Shown here: positions 18,448 to 26,337 of the stretch, in pieces
Numbering within the stretch: position 1 is the stretch's first letter
How the letters are laid out: each line of letters begins with the position of its first letter
Source of the DNA: Cyclobacteriaceae bacterium
GTDB lineage: Bacteria; Bacteroidota; Bacteroidia; Cytophagales; Cyclobacteriaceae
Direction: 5' to 3'
DNA length: 64,000 nt
Assembly (NCBI GenBank): GCA_020832305.1
Contig: JAFIEV010000089.1
Coordinates: forward strand, 483,061 to 547,060
The notes under the pieces: generated by a model
What the model saw: the letters and a program-made list of their open reading frames with translations, nothing else
What the model was told of the DNA's origin: nothing
Database searches by the model: none
Made by a program: the position numbers and the translations under genes

Positions 18448-19551
18448 TTAATAAAGTGGAAAAGCCCTTAGAATATAATCCCTAAAAAGCCTGAACATCT
18501 GGAACTCGATATCATCATTGTAATTATTGGAAGTACTTACAACAACTATATCACGATGTGGCACTAAAAACATAAACTGACCACCGGTTCCCCAGGCAAA
18601 AAATATGTCATTTTGGGTAACATTGTAAGAAATTGGATTGAAATTAGAAAATCCCCACCACTGATAACCATAACGATAATATCCAACGTTAAAGCGCGAA
18701 CGTGTTGAATTTCTGATCCATGTCAAAGAAACGATCTCTTTTCCTTGCCAACGGCCGGAATCCAGCATCATATTTCCAATTTTGGCTAAATCAACCGGCC
18801 TGAGTGAAAGACCAAAACCCGTGTTGGTTTTACCTCCGGACTCATTATCCCAGCGATATTTATCAATGCCTAAGGGTTGAAAAAATCGCTCTTTTGCAAA
18901 TTCTCTAAAAGGTTTACCAACGTAATTTTCAACTATGCTGGCAAGTAAAATACTATTTCCACTGTTATAGCTAAACTCTATACCCGGTTCCCGCAACATC
19001 GGCTTTGCTAGTACGAATTTTGTCCAATCTGAGCTCTGTTTCATTCGGGTAAGGTCATTTTCAGGATGGCCATCGTCAAGATTCAATTCATTCCACCATA
19101 AACCAGATCGGTTGGTAAGAAGATGGTGTACAGTAATCTGATCTTTTACCGGTACATCGTAAAAGTACTCTGAATAACCGGGTAAAAGATCTATAAGCCG
19201 GTCATTGACACTATTATTAGCAAGGTCATCATAAGCAATACCCAAAACCAATGAGCTGATATTTTTGGTGGCCGTCTCAATTCTTTGCAGATCATCACGT
19301 ACATAACCATTGTAATAGTTTTCAAAAACCAATTTTTTATTCTTCAAAACCAACATACTATTGATCTGCCCAAAACCTCCGCTTTGAATTTCATCATTCA
19401 TTTTAAGAAGTAGTTGCTCATCTAGCCCCTCCCTGCCAGGAAGCGAATATTCAAGACCATGAGATGGCATTTCATCTGTTTCAAGACTACAGGATGCAAT
19501 CGTGAAGGAAAAAAATGCGATATAAATTACAATATTTCTGTTTTGTTTCAT
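18448..19551 (-). CDS. Beta-lactamase-family serine-hydrolase lipoprotein with altered SxxK motif
   Basis: A 367-residue protein with a lipobox at IASC (Cys21). The fold is that of class-C beta-lactamase/esterase family proteins. The SxxK motif is expected at residues 93-96, but the sequence reads T-A-T-K, with Thr in place of the nucleophilic Ser. The codons at that site read clearly (ACG GCC ACC AAA). The second motif is Y196-N-S, and the third region reads WGTGGQFMFLVP. Family members cleave peptides or esters in the periplasm. With Thr93 it could be a threonine nucleophile, a weak enzyme or a binding protein. Its ATG overlaps the stop of the upstream barrel gene (ATGA). Confidence 0.85.
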   Translation of the reverse strand: MKQNRNIVIYIAFFSFTIASCSLETDEMPSHGLEYSLPGREGLDEQLLLKMNDEIQSGGFGQINSMLVLKNKKLVFENYYNGYVRDDLQRIETATKNISSLVLGIAYDDLANNSVNDRLIDLLPGYSEYFYDVPVKDQITVHHLLTNRSGLWWNELNLDDGHPENDLTRMKQSSDWTKFVLAKPMLREPGIEFSYNSGNSILLASIVENYVGKPFREFAKERFFQPLGIDKYRWDNESGGKTNTGFGLSLRPVDLAKIGNMMLDSGRWQGKEIVSLTWIRNSTRSRFNVGYYRYGYQWWGFSNFNPISYNVTQNDIFFAWGTGGQFMFLVPHRDIVVVSTSNNYNDDIEFQMFRLFRDYILRAFPLY

Positions 19552-20153
19552 TTCTTGATATGATTAAACAATCCTGCTTTTAGGTATAAAGAAGCAGAAA
19601 AACCATCCATGTCACCCTGACTCAAACCAAACAAATCCATATCCCCTGAAAAAGAGTAACCGCCCATTGCTCCAATTCTAACGTACCGGTTAAGTTTATA
19701 GTCAATTCCCGCCTGGGGCCTTATAAACCACATAAGAGTGGCATAGGTATCAGGTCCCTCATCTTGCTCCCAACGCAACCTGGAAACGCCGGCTCTGAAA
19801 CCCGTGTGAACGCAAAACCTCTTCCTATCTATAATACTGTAGCCCAGATCAGTTCCCACCTGTTCCTGCCTGAGGGTATACATATTTGGAAAAATCAATC
19901 TTTTTTTGACATTCCAGGTAAGTGTATTGGCATAGATCGAAACTGAAAAGGTATTTTTATATATTACTCCTGTCGCAATACCGGCGTTTGAAAAAAAGTT
20001 CCCCTGGATAGGGTTGAAATCAATCATTGGACCTGCAAAAAATTCCAGGCGTCGGTTTTTAATATTTACTGAATCTTCCTGTGCATGAGCAGAACCTGCT
20101 ACTGCAAAATGAAAGGCAATAAGTAAAAAAAGCAATTGTACCAGTCGGGGCAT
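19548..20153 (-). CDS. Small outer-membrane barrel-like protein
   Basis: The frame extends to a TTG at 20201, but the ATG at 20153 immediately precedes a signal peptide ending AHAQ, so the protein is about 201 residues. The mature part has alternating strands (FFAGPMIDFNPIQGNFF, RFCVHTGFRAGVSRLRW, RIGAMGGYSFSGDMDLF) and ends in a short basic tail after ASLYLKAGLFN. This resembles an 8-stranded OMP_b-brl protein. The specific function is unknown. It overlaps the following serine-hydrolase gene by 4 nt, so the two are translationally coupled. Confidence 0.8.
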   Translation of the reverse strand: MPRLVQLLFLLIAFHFAVAGSAHAQEDSVNIKNRRLEFFAGPMIDFNPIQGNFFSNAGIATGVIYKNTFSVSIYANTLTWNVKKRLIFPNMYTLRQEQVGTDLGYSIIDRKRFCVHTGFRAGVSRLRWEQDEGPDTYATLMWFIRPQAGIDYKLNRYVRIGAMGGYSFSGDMDLFGLSQGDMDGFSASLYLKAGLFNHIKK

Positions 20154-20284
20154 AGATCGATCTTTTGTATTTAGCCAATAATTTAACCATTTATTTTGCA
20201 AATGGTTAATAATTAATTAAAAAAATTTTTACTTAATCAAAAATTGAATTATAATATTTGGGCACACAATAGTGTGTTTTGCCT

Positions 20285-22591
20285 CTATTTATTAAACCGA
20301 AGCGTTTTGCTTTCGCCAGGTTTCAAGGAAACAAATTCTGTGGAAAAGAGTGAATTATGACCCATGGTTGTATTTTTTTGTTCTGCACTTTCAATCATCA
20401 ATCTTACATCGGCTGTAACCTGATTTGGGTTTGACACCTTTATTGCAAACCTTTTTTGACTGCTCTGCAAAATTTCAATATCCACATTGTCAAAAGTAAA
20501 AACTCTTTCGTATTCAAGATCAACATATATGCCAGGTATTTCGATCCATGTAAGCATCAGGGATGTTTCTGCCCACGTCGAAAGATAACTTATTTCACCG
20601 ATGCCCTCAAGCCAGTCTGTGGTACTTACTCTTTCACACACCCAGCCGGTATTGGTACCTGCAATTGGTTTTGCAGGATGGTTGATATATTGAGGTAAAC
20701 TCCTTGCAATATCCTGAAGGAGCATCGCATAACGTTGGTCACCGGTAGCCCTGTATAATTTTAACAAACCCAATCCGGAATGTGTACAAATACCCGGCGC
20801 ACCATGTTTATTTTGAGTATTAGCAAATACCGCACCTAATGAACGCATCTTTTCTTTTCCAAATAAGCTTTGCGGTGGAAATTCATAATTATAGGCTATA
20901 ACCCAGGTTGCAAACTGGCTGGCTGCTTTCTCTGCCATTTTGAGCCATTGTGCATCCCCCGTAACCTCAAATAATACTGTAAAGGATTCCACCAGGGCAT
21001 AAGAAGATTCGCTATCAGGATTTTGCATAGCATCACCAGGACCTCCGGTTGTATAACCCTGCGAAGTAAAATTTTCATAATAATGCAAAGCCATTTCTTT
21101 TGCGATCTGCAAATATGCCGGCTGCTCATAATAGCCCGCTGCAAGCGCCAGTGCCGCTGGTACGATAGCCCCGCTTGAAGATCCGCCCACAATAACCTCC
21201 CCGGTTATATTATCTACAAAATGGCCCAGTTGTGACCCATTGCTCCAGGTATTGACAAAAGCATCTGCAACCCCTTTTGTGCGATCAATCCACATACGTG
21301 GTATACTCAGACCCATGGTTTCCATGAGCATAAACTGCTTTATAACGTAATAGAGCCCATCGCCACTTTTTCTTATCAGATGCCAGTTTTTAGTATGTGG
21401 TTTTCTTATGTCCCCGCCATGCCAAATCGTGCCTTTTTCACCTGAATCCCAAAAGTAGCCTGAGGGGGCAATCCCATCAGGAAAGAGCCAGTCAAAATTT
21501 CGCAGCACATTTTCCCTGGTACGCAAATTGCCTGAGAAAAGTAAGGGATAGGTACTGATCATACCCCCTGTCCAACCTATTTGCCAGTCCTGAAGAAAAT
21601 TTTCCCGCATCCCAACTGAGTAATAACCATGGCTTTCAACAAAATTTTCCCTGTTAAACTTTCGCTCCTGTAACTCAAATGCCGCGGAAAGTGGCAGTGC
21701 AGACCTAAGTGCATGTTCCTGAAACAGCGTTTTGCGTAAGTCAAAAAACATATCATACAAAACCTGCAGGTTTTCAGCCTCTGCGCCGTATAGCCTCATA
21801 GAAAGGGTAAGGCTGTCTCCGGTTTTAAAATTAGCCGGCATGTCATCTGATGGCCACCTGTTATCAGCTATTCGGTATTTGTATAACTCTCTAACCACAG
21901 GCGCAGTAATCCTGATATAGGCTTTATCTCTCTCCCTGTTTTCTTCAATATCGATACCGGAGTCGCCAAGATGTGTACCTTGTCTGGTAAACATCCAAAA
22001 GACCTTTCCATGATTCGGGGCATAAAAACCGGCTGAGGGTACACTCATGCCTCCGGTTCTTTCCTGAATACGGGAGGGACCTTTGCTGTGGTTTAACTTG
22101 GGAATGTCTGTAACTATAGTGCCAATCTCAGGACCTATGTCTCTTGGATCGAGTAATTTTGGTGAATAATCAATTCTTCGGTAAGGAAACCTATTCCCGT
22201 TGTATGCCGCCGCCGGTAATAATACAAAATTATCTGCTGACCAATTATCAAATTCCACTTCCAGCGATAGTGATGCTGAAGAAACCTCTCCTTTTTCGCA
22301 AATAAAATTCACCGATACATCAAAACCCCTATGATCATCGCCAACTTCACGTATAGTGGTTTGCACTCTCCAGACAGATTCTAAAAACTGAACTTTCGAA
22401 GCTGGTTCTTGCAAATCAACATCAAGCGTATGAATCAACAGATTATGGCGATCATGGTCATATTGATTGAACCTAACCTTTAAGATGCCCTGTGCGTCCT
22501 GAAGTGGTTTACATGATATCTGAGCCAGGATATCCTGCGAACAAACCATGAAAAACAAAATTATAATTCTAATGCGTAAACTATGCGACAT
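20285..22591 (-). CDS. Secreted alpha/alpha-barrel protein, probably a carbohydrate-active enzyme of unknown substrate
   Basis: A 768-residue protein with signal peptide ending near ILAQ (about 24). Residues of about 25-270 form a beta-rich domain. Residues of about 280-680 have the spaced helices and G-W/Y-rich loops of an (alpha/alpha)6 toroid: QDWQIGWTGGMIST, GYTTGGPGDAMQNPDSESSYALVE, HGAPGICTHSGLGLLKLY. The C-terminus (about 690-768) is a beta-sandwich ending in SLKPGESKTLRFNK. I do not recognise a defined glycoside hydrolase or lyase family; conserved D/E residues in the toroid loops are candidates for catalysis. It lies alone between a barrel gene and a divergent EamA gene. Confidence 0.72.
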   Translation of the reverse strand: MSHSLRIRIIILFFMVCSQDILAQISCKPLQDAQGILKVRFNQYDHDRHNLLIHTLDVDLQEPASKVQFLESVWRVQTTIREVGDDHRGFDVSVNFICEKGEVSSASLSLEVEFDNWSADNFVLLPAAAYNGNRFPYRRIDYSPKLLDPRDIGPEIGTIVTDIPKLNHSKGPSRIQERTGGMSVPSAGFYAPNHGKVFWMFTRQGTHLGDSGIDIEENRERDKAYIRITAPVVRELYKYRIADNRWPSDDMPANFKTGDSLTLSMRLYGAEAENLQVLYDMFFDLRKTLFQEHALRSALPLSAAFELQERKFNRENFVESHGYYSVGMRENFLQDWQIGWTGGMISTYPLLFSGNLRTRENVLRNFDWLFPDGIAPSGYFWDSGEKGTIWHGGDIRKPHTKNWHLIRKSGDGLYYVIKQFMLMETMGLSIPRMWIDRTKGVADAFVNTWSNGSQLGHFVDNITGEVIVGGSSSGAIVPAALALAAGYYEQPAYLQIAKEMALHYYENFTSQGYTTGGPGDAMQNPDSESSYALVESFTVLFEVTGDAQWLKMAEKAASQFATWVIAYNYEFPPQSLFGKEKMRSLGAVFANTQNKHGAPGICTHSGLGLLKLYRATGDQRYAMLLQDIARSLPQYINHPAKPIAGTNTGWVCERVSTTDWLEGIGEISYLSTWAETSLMLTWIEIPGIYVDLEYERVFTFDNVDIEILQSSQKRFAIKVSNPNQVTADVRLMIESAEQKNTTMGHNSLFSTEFVSLKPGESKTLRFNK

Positions 22592-22768
22592 ACTTTATCC
22601 AATGTTAATAAGCCTGTTACAATAATAATTAAACTGTAAATGAGTAAAAAGAAAAAAATATCGATTTAATGGTATAACATCTGTTTTGTTGACCCTGTTT
22701 GCATCGCACAAATCTGGTTTATCGTACAAAAAGACTAATTTGCCGTTCCTTTTCATACAAGTTATAAT

Positions 22769-23668
22769 ATGTGGATCCTATTAGGCATTGTTTCAGCAGT
22801 TTTACTTGGTTTATACGATGTGGCTAAAAAGTGGTCTTTAAACGGCAATGCAGTGATACCTGTATTGCTTTTGGCCACTTTATCGGGTTTCCTTGTTTTT
22901 GCCCCACTCATGTTGCTTTCTTCTTTTTTTCCTGATTGGTCCGTCGGAAAAATATGGTATATAGCTCCACAAACTCCTTATGTACATTTTTTGTTTTTTG
23001 TCAAATCCCTGATTGTGGGCAGTTCATGGATGCTGGCCTATTTCGCCATGAAGCATCTGCCCATAACCATTACCACTCCCATACGCGCATCGAGCCCCGT
23101 TTTCACCGTTTTTGGCGCTTTGCTAATTTTAGGGGAGCGATTTTCAGTATGGCAATGGATTGGAGTTGCCACCATAGTGATTTCATACTATCTTTTTATG
23201 CTTACCGGTAAAAAAGAAGGTATTTATTTTAGAAATAATAAATGGATTTGGATGATGTTTGCCGCTGCACTCATTGGGGCGGGCAGCAGTATATACGACA
23301 AGTTTCTCGTTCAGCGCTTCGACCGCCTTGCCATGCAAGCATGGTTTAGTTGTTACCTGGTATTAATTTATCTCGTGATTTTTTTGACCATATGGTGGCC
23401 GGGACGTCGAAAATACACCATATTTCAATGGCGCCCTTCCATTATTATGATTGGTTTGTTACTGGTAGCCGCTGACTTTGTCTATTTCTATGCATTAACG
23501 TATCCTGAAGCACTCATTGGACTGCTATCCCCTATCCGTCGCAGTAGTGTTGCTGTCTCTTTCCTTTTTGGAGGCTTGCTTTTTAAGGATAAAAATTTAG
23601 GCAATAAGGGCTTTATATTGCTGGGTATTCTGGCCGGAATATTATTAATTTATTTGGTAAGCGAGTAA
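22769..23668 (+). CDS. EamA/DMT-family membrane transporter
   Basis: A 299-residue integral membrane protein with about ten hydrophobic segments in two halves, as in drug/metabolite transporters. The first half has ITTPIRASSPVFTVFGALLILGERFSVWQWIGV, the classic EamA repeat end. The second half mirrors it with LIGLLSPIRRSSVAVSFLFGGLLFKDKNLGNKGF. The substrate is unknown. The gene starts 177 bp from the divergent secreted alpha/alpha-barrel gene and is followed 62 bp later by the ArsA-like gene. Confidence 0.88.
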   Translation: MWILLGIVSAVLLGLYDVAKKWSLNGNAVIPVLLLATLSGFLVFAPLMLLSSFFPDWSVGKIWYIAPQTPYVHFLFFVKSLIVGSSWMLAYFAMKHLPITITTPIRASSPVFTVFGALLILGERFSVWQWIGVATIVISYYLFMLTGKKEGIYFRNNKWIWMMFAAALIGAGSSIYDKFLVQRFDRLAMQAWFSCYLVLIYLVIFLTIWWPGRRKYTIFQWRPSIIMIGLLLVAADFVYFYALTYPEALIGLLSPIRRSSVAVSFLFGGLLFKDKNLGNKGFILLGILAGILLIYLVSE

Positions 23669-23730
23669 AACAGGTACTATTCTTTTGGGGGTTATCTTGT
23701 TCTTTTATAGTTTTAAAAAATACTAAAAAA

Positions 23731-24897
23731 ATGCGCATAATTCTTTTTACCGGTAAGGGAGGTGTTGGCAAAACCACCATTGCTGCTGCAACCGCTTTAC
23801 AGGCGGCAAAAAATGGATATAAAACCCTGGTGATCAGTACAGATCCTGCTCATAGTCTTTCTGATGCTTTCGATAAAATCCTTGGCCCTGAGCCTTTGCA
23901 GGTAACCGAAAACCTTTTTGCACAAGAGCTCGATGTATATTATTCCATGAAAAAATACTGGGGCAATATTCGTCAATTAATGATTACCGTATTTAAATGG
24001 CGCGGCATTCAAAACGCATTGGCAGAAGAAATGTCAGCTTTGCCGGGCATGGAGGAAGCCTCTGCATTTTTGTGGATTGAAAAATACTATACCGAAAAAG
24101 CTTATGATCTCATCATCATAGACAGCGCCCCCACTGGTGAAACCTTAACTTTACTTACATTGCCACAGGTAACCAAATGGTGGGTTACAAAAGCCTTACC
24201 ACTACAGCGATTTGCAATAAAAAATGTAGGACGGGTTGCCCGTTTGGCAACCGGCATTCCTGTAGATCGAGGATATGAGGAACTGGAGAATATTTTTGAA
24301 AAACTTGAAAATATTCAGAAAATATTCAGTGACCCTGCCATTTGCTCTATTCGCATCGTGGCAAACCCCGAGCGCATGGTAATCAATGAATCTAAACGCG
24401 CCTATACGTACCTGAGTTTATATGGTTATAATGTAGATGCACTTATCGTTAACCGGGTATGGCAAGCCGGAAAGACGCCAGATGTATTTAAAGAACTTAT
24501 AGATAAGCAAGCCATACACCTGGAAGAATTGAAAGACATCTTTGGAGAGCTGCCTTATTTTGAAGTTCCGCATATGGGAACAGAAGTTTTTGGCGAGGAG
24601 ATGCTTACCCAAATGGCCGAAATTATTTACCATGGTAAAGATCCTGTAGATGTTTTATATCACGAAAAGCCATTCGATATTAAAAACAAGGGAAATCAGT
24701 ATGAAATGCGCATACGGCTGCCTTTTATTGAGGAAGGTGGATATGATTTACAGAAATTTGGAGATGAGTTGGTGATACAAATCAAAAACCGAAGAAAAAA
24801 TGTAATACTCCCCCGGTTTGTGCAATTTTACGAGCTTGCAGGTCACCGGCTTGAAAAACCCTGGCTTGTTATTGATCTGAAGCCCGGGAAGATTTAA
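23731..24897 (+). CDS. ArsA/GET3-family ATPase with C-terminal HSP20-like domain
   Basis: A 388-residue protein. The deviant Walker A, KGGVGKTT, lies at 9-16. Switch I is STDPAHSLSDAF and Walker B region is LIIIDSAPTGETL. The last 80 residues (KPFDIK...YEMRIRLPF...GDELVIQIKNRRKNVILPRFV) match the HSP20-like domain often joined to bacterial ArsA homologues. No arsenite-binding cysteine cluster is visible, and no arsB or arsR is near, so an arsenite pump is unlikely. A role like GET3, handling membrane or hydrophobic proteins, is inference. Upstream of an HD/Pycsar-TM gene by 148 bp on the same strand. Confidence 0.88.
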   Translation: MRIILFTGKGGVGKTTIAAATALQAAKNGYKTLVISTDPAHSLSDAFDKILGPEPLQVTENLFAQELDVYYSMKKYWGNIRQLMITVFKWRGIQNALAEEMSALPGMEEASAFLWIEKYYTEKAYDLIIIDSAPTGETLTLLTLPQVTKWWVTKALPLQRFAIKNVGRVARLATGIPVDRGYEELENIFEKLENIQKIFSDPAICSIRIVANPERMVINESKRAYTYLSLYGYNVDALIVNRVWQAGKTPDVFKELIDKQAIHLEELKDIFGELPYFEVPHMGTEVFGEEMLTQMAEIIYHGKDPVDVLYHEKPFDIKNKGNQYEMRIRLPFIEEGGYDLQKFGDELVIQIKNRRKNVILPRFVQFYELAGHRLEKPWLVIDLKPGKI

Positions 24898-25045
24898 ACC
24901 TCTGTTGCAATACCGCGACTTTATTGTTGAGCCTATTGTCGTAATCTGACAAAAATTAATGAAATTACACGAGTTTTCTGTCAACCATATTTTTAAACCC
25001 GGCATTAATTCTTTTATTTTGAAGCTTTAGTTCCACAATGCTCAT

Positions 25046-26287
25046 ATGGACCAATACAATCCATTGCTTGAAGAGGTAGAGAATTATGTATCTGAAGAAC
25101 TCAGAAATCTGCCTGATACTATGATGTACCACAGTCTTCCCCATACCAGGGAGGTGGTAAAAGGTGTAAGAAAAATTGGAGCCTACGCAAACCTCAATGA
25201 AGAAAAAATGCTCATTGCTACATTGGCGGCCTGGTTTCACGATATTGGCTATTTACACGCCTACCGGGGTCATGAGAACCATAGCATACGCATTGCCGAA
25301 GACTTTCTCTCGCAACGACAAGTACCCCGGCATATAATCGACGCAGTGGTACAATGTATTGAAAAAACCAAACCACAAAGCATTCCTGAAAATACGGTAG
25401 AAAAGGTTTTACATGATGCCGATTTTATTCATATTTCAAAAGGTTCGTATTTCGATAAACTTATTTTACTCAGAAAAGAAAAAGAAGTACACCTAAATGA
25501 ATTTTATGATGATGTAGAGTGGTACGAAAATAATCTGGAGTTTTTAAATCGGGTTAAATACTATTCTGTATACGGAAAGACCATACTCACTGATAAACTC
25601 GAGCAAACCATTATTCAGCAGGAAAAAATTATCAGAAAAGCCCATAAGAGTATTAACACTGCACTGGAAAAAGACCTGAGGGTAAACCCCGACAAGCTTA
25701 AGGAAATGAGAAAAAAGCTCTCCAACGTAGAAGGCAGGCCAGACAGGGGTATTGAAACAATGTTCAGGCTTACATCAAGAAACCATCTGGCTTTGAGTTC
25801 CATGGCCGATAATAAAGCAAATATCCTGATAACCGTAAATTCCATCATCATTTCAGTGCTCATCGGTTCTTTGCTTGCCCGGATGCAGTATGACATGAGT
25901 CTTATGGTACCTTCTTCCATATTACTTACGGTAAATCTCGTAACCATTGTCTTCGCCATTCTGGCTACACGACCCAACGTTTCCAAAGGAGTGTTTACCA
26001 AGCAGGAAATCAAAAACAAGAAGGTAAATCTGCTGTTTTTTGGCAATTTTCATCAGATGAGCCGCGATGATTATCAATGGGGCATGCAACAACTTATGCT
26101 AAATGGCGAATACCTGTATTCATCCCTCATCGACGATATTTATTACCTGGGTAAAGTACTCGGAAAAAAATATCAATATCTGCGCTGGTCATATACTATA
26201 TTTATGATTGGCATCATTATATCTGTTTTGGCCTTTGCGATTATGAACATACATTTGTTTTTGCCGGCGCTGAACATTCAACGGTAA
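25046..26287 (+). CDS. HD-domain phosphohydrolase fused to Pycsar-effector transmembrane domain
   Basis: A 413-residue fusion. The N-terminal HD domain has H33 (SLPHTREV), H65-D66 (WFHDIGY), HENH at 76-79, and DAD around 124-126, so the metal ligands look intact. Residues of about 180-240 are a helical linker. From about 250, SSMADNKANILITVNSIIIS is the hallmark of the Pycsar effector TM family (PycTM/DUF5706). Hydrophobic segments follow at about 258-278, 288-308 and 383-405. In Pycsar defence such TM proteins disrupt the membrane after binding cCMP or cUMP made by a PycC cyclase. No cyclase gene lies nearby, so this is either an orphan effector or a self-limiting sensor whose HD domain degrades the signal; both are inference. 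Confidence 0.85.
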   Translation: MDQYNPLLEEVENYVSEELRNLPDTMMYHSLPHTREVVKGVRKIGAYANLNEEKMLIATLAAWFHDIGYLHAYRGHENHSIRIAEDFLSQRQVPRHIIDAVVQCIEKTKPQSIPENTVEKVLHDADFIHISKGSYFDKLILLRKEKEVHLNEFYDDVEWYENNLEFLNRVKYYSVYGKTILTDKLEQTIIQQEKIIRKAHKSINTALEKDLRVNPDKLKEMRKKLSNVEGRPDRGIETMFRLTSRNHLALSSMADNKANILITVNSIIISVLIGSLLARMQYDMSLMVPSSILLTVNLVTIVFAILATRPNVSKGVFTKQEIKNKKVNLLFFGNFHQMSRDDYQWGMQQLMLNGEYLYSSLIDDIYYLGKVLGKKYQYLRWSYTIFMIGIIISVLAFAIMNIHLFLPALNIQR

Positions 26288-26312
26288 ATTTCAGATGCCA
26301 CACAATTCTTCT

Positions 26313-26320
26313 TACCTTTG
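26313..26320 (+). promoter_or_regulatory. Possible -7 box of the Bacteroidota type (TACCTTTG)
   Basis: The sequence matches TAnnTTTG exactly and lies 17 bp before the purL ATG at 26338. No clear -33 TTTG box was found upstream. If used, transcription would start only a few bases before the start codon, which is common in Bacteroidota. Read by eye only. Confidence 0.35.
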
Positions 26321-26337
26321 CAGCTTTAACTACTATT

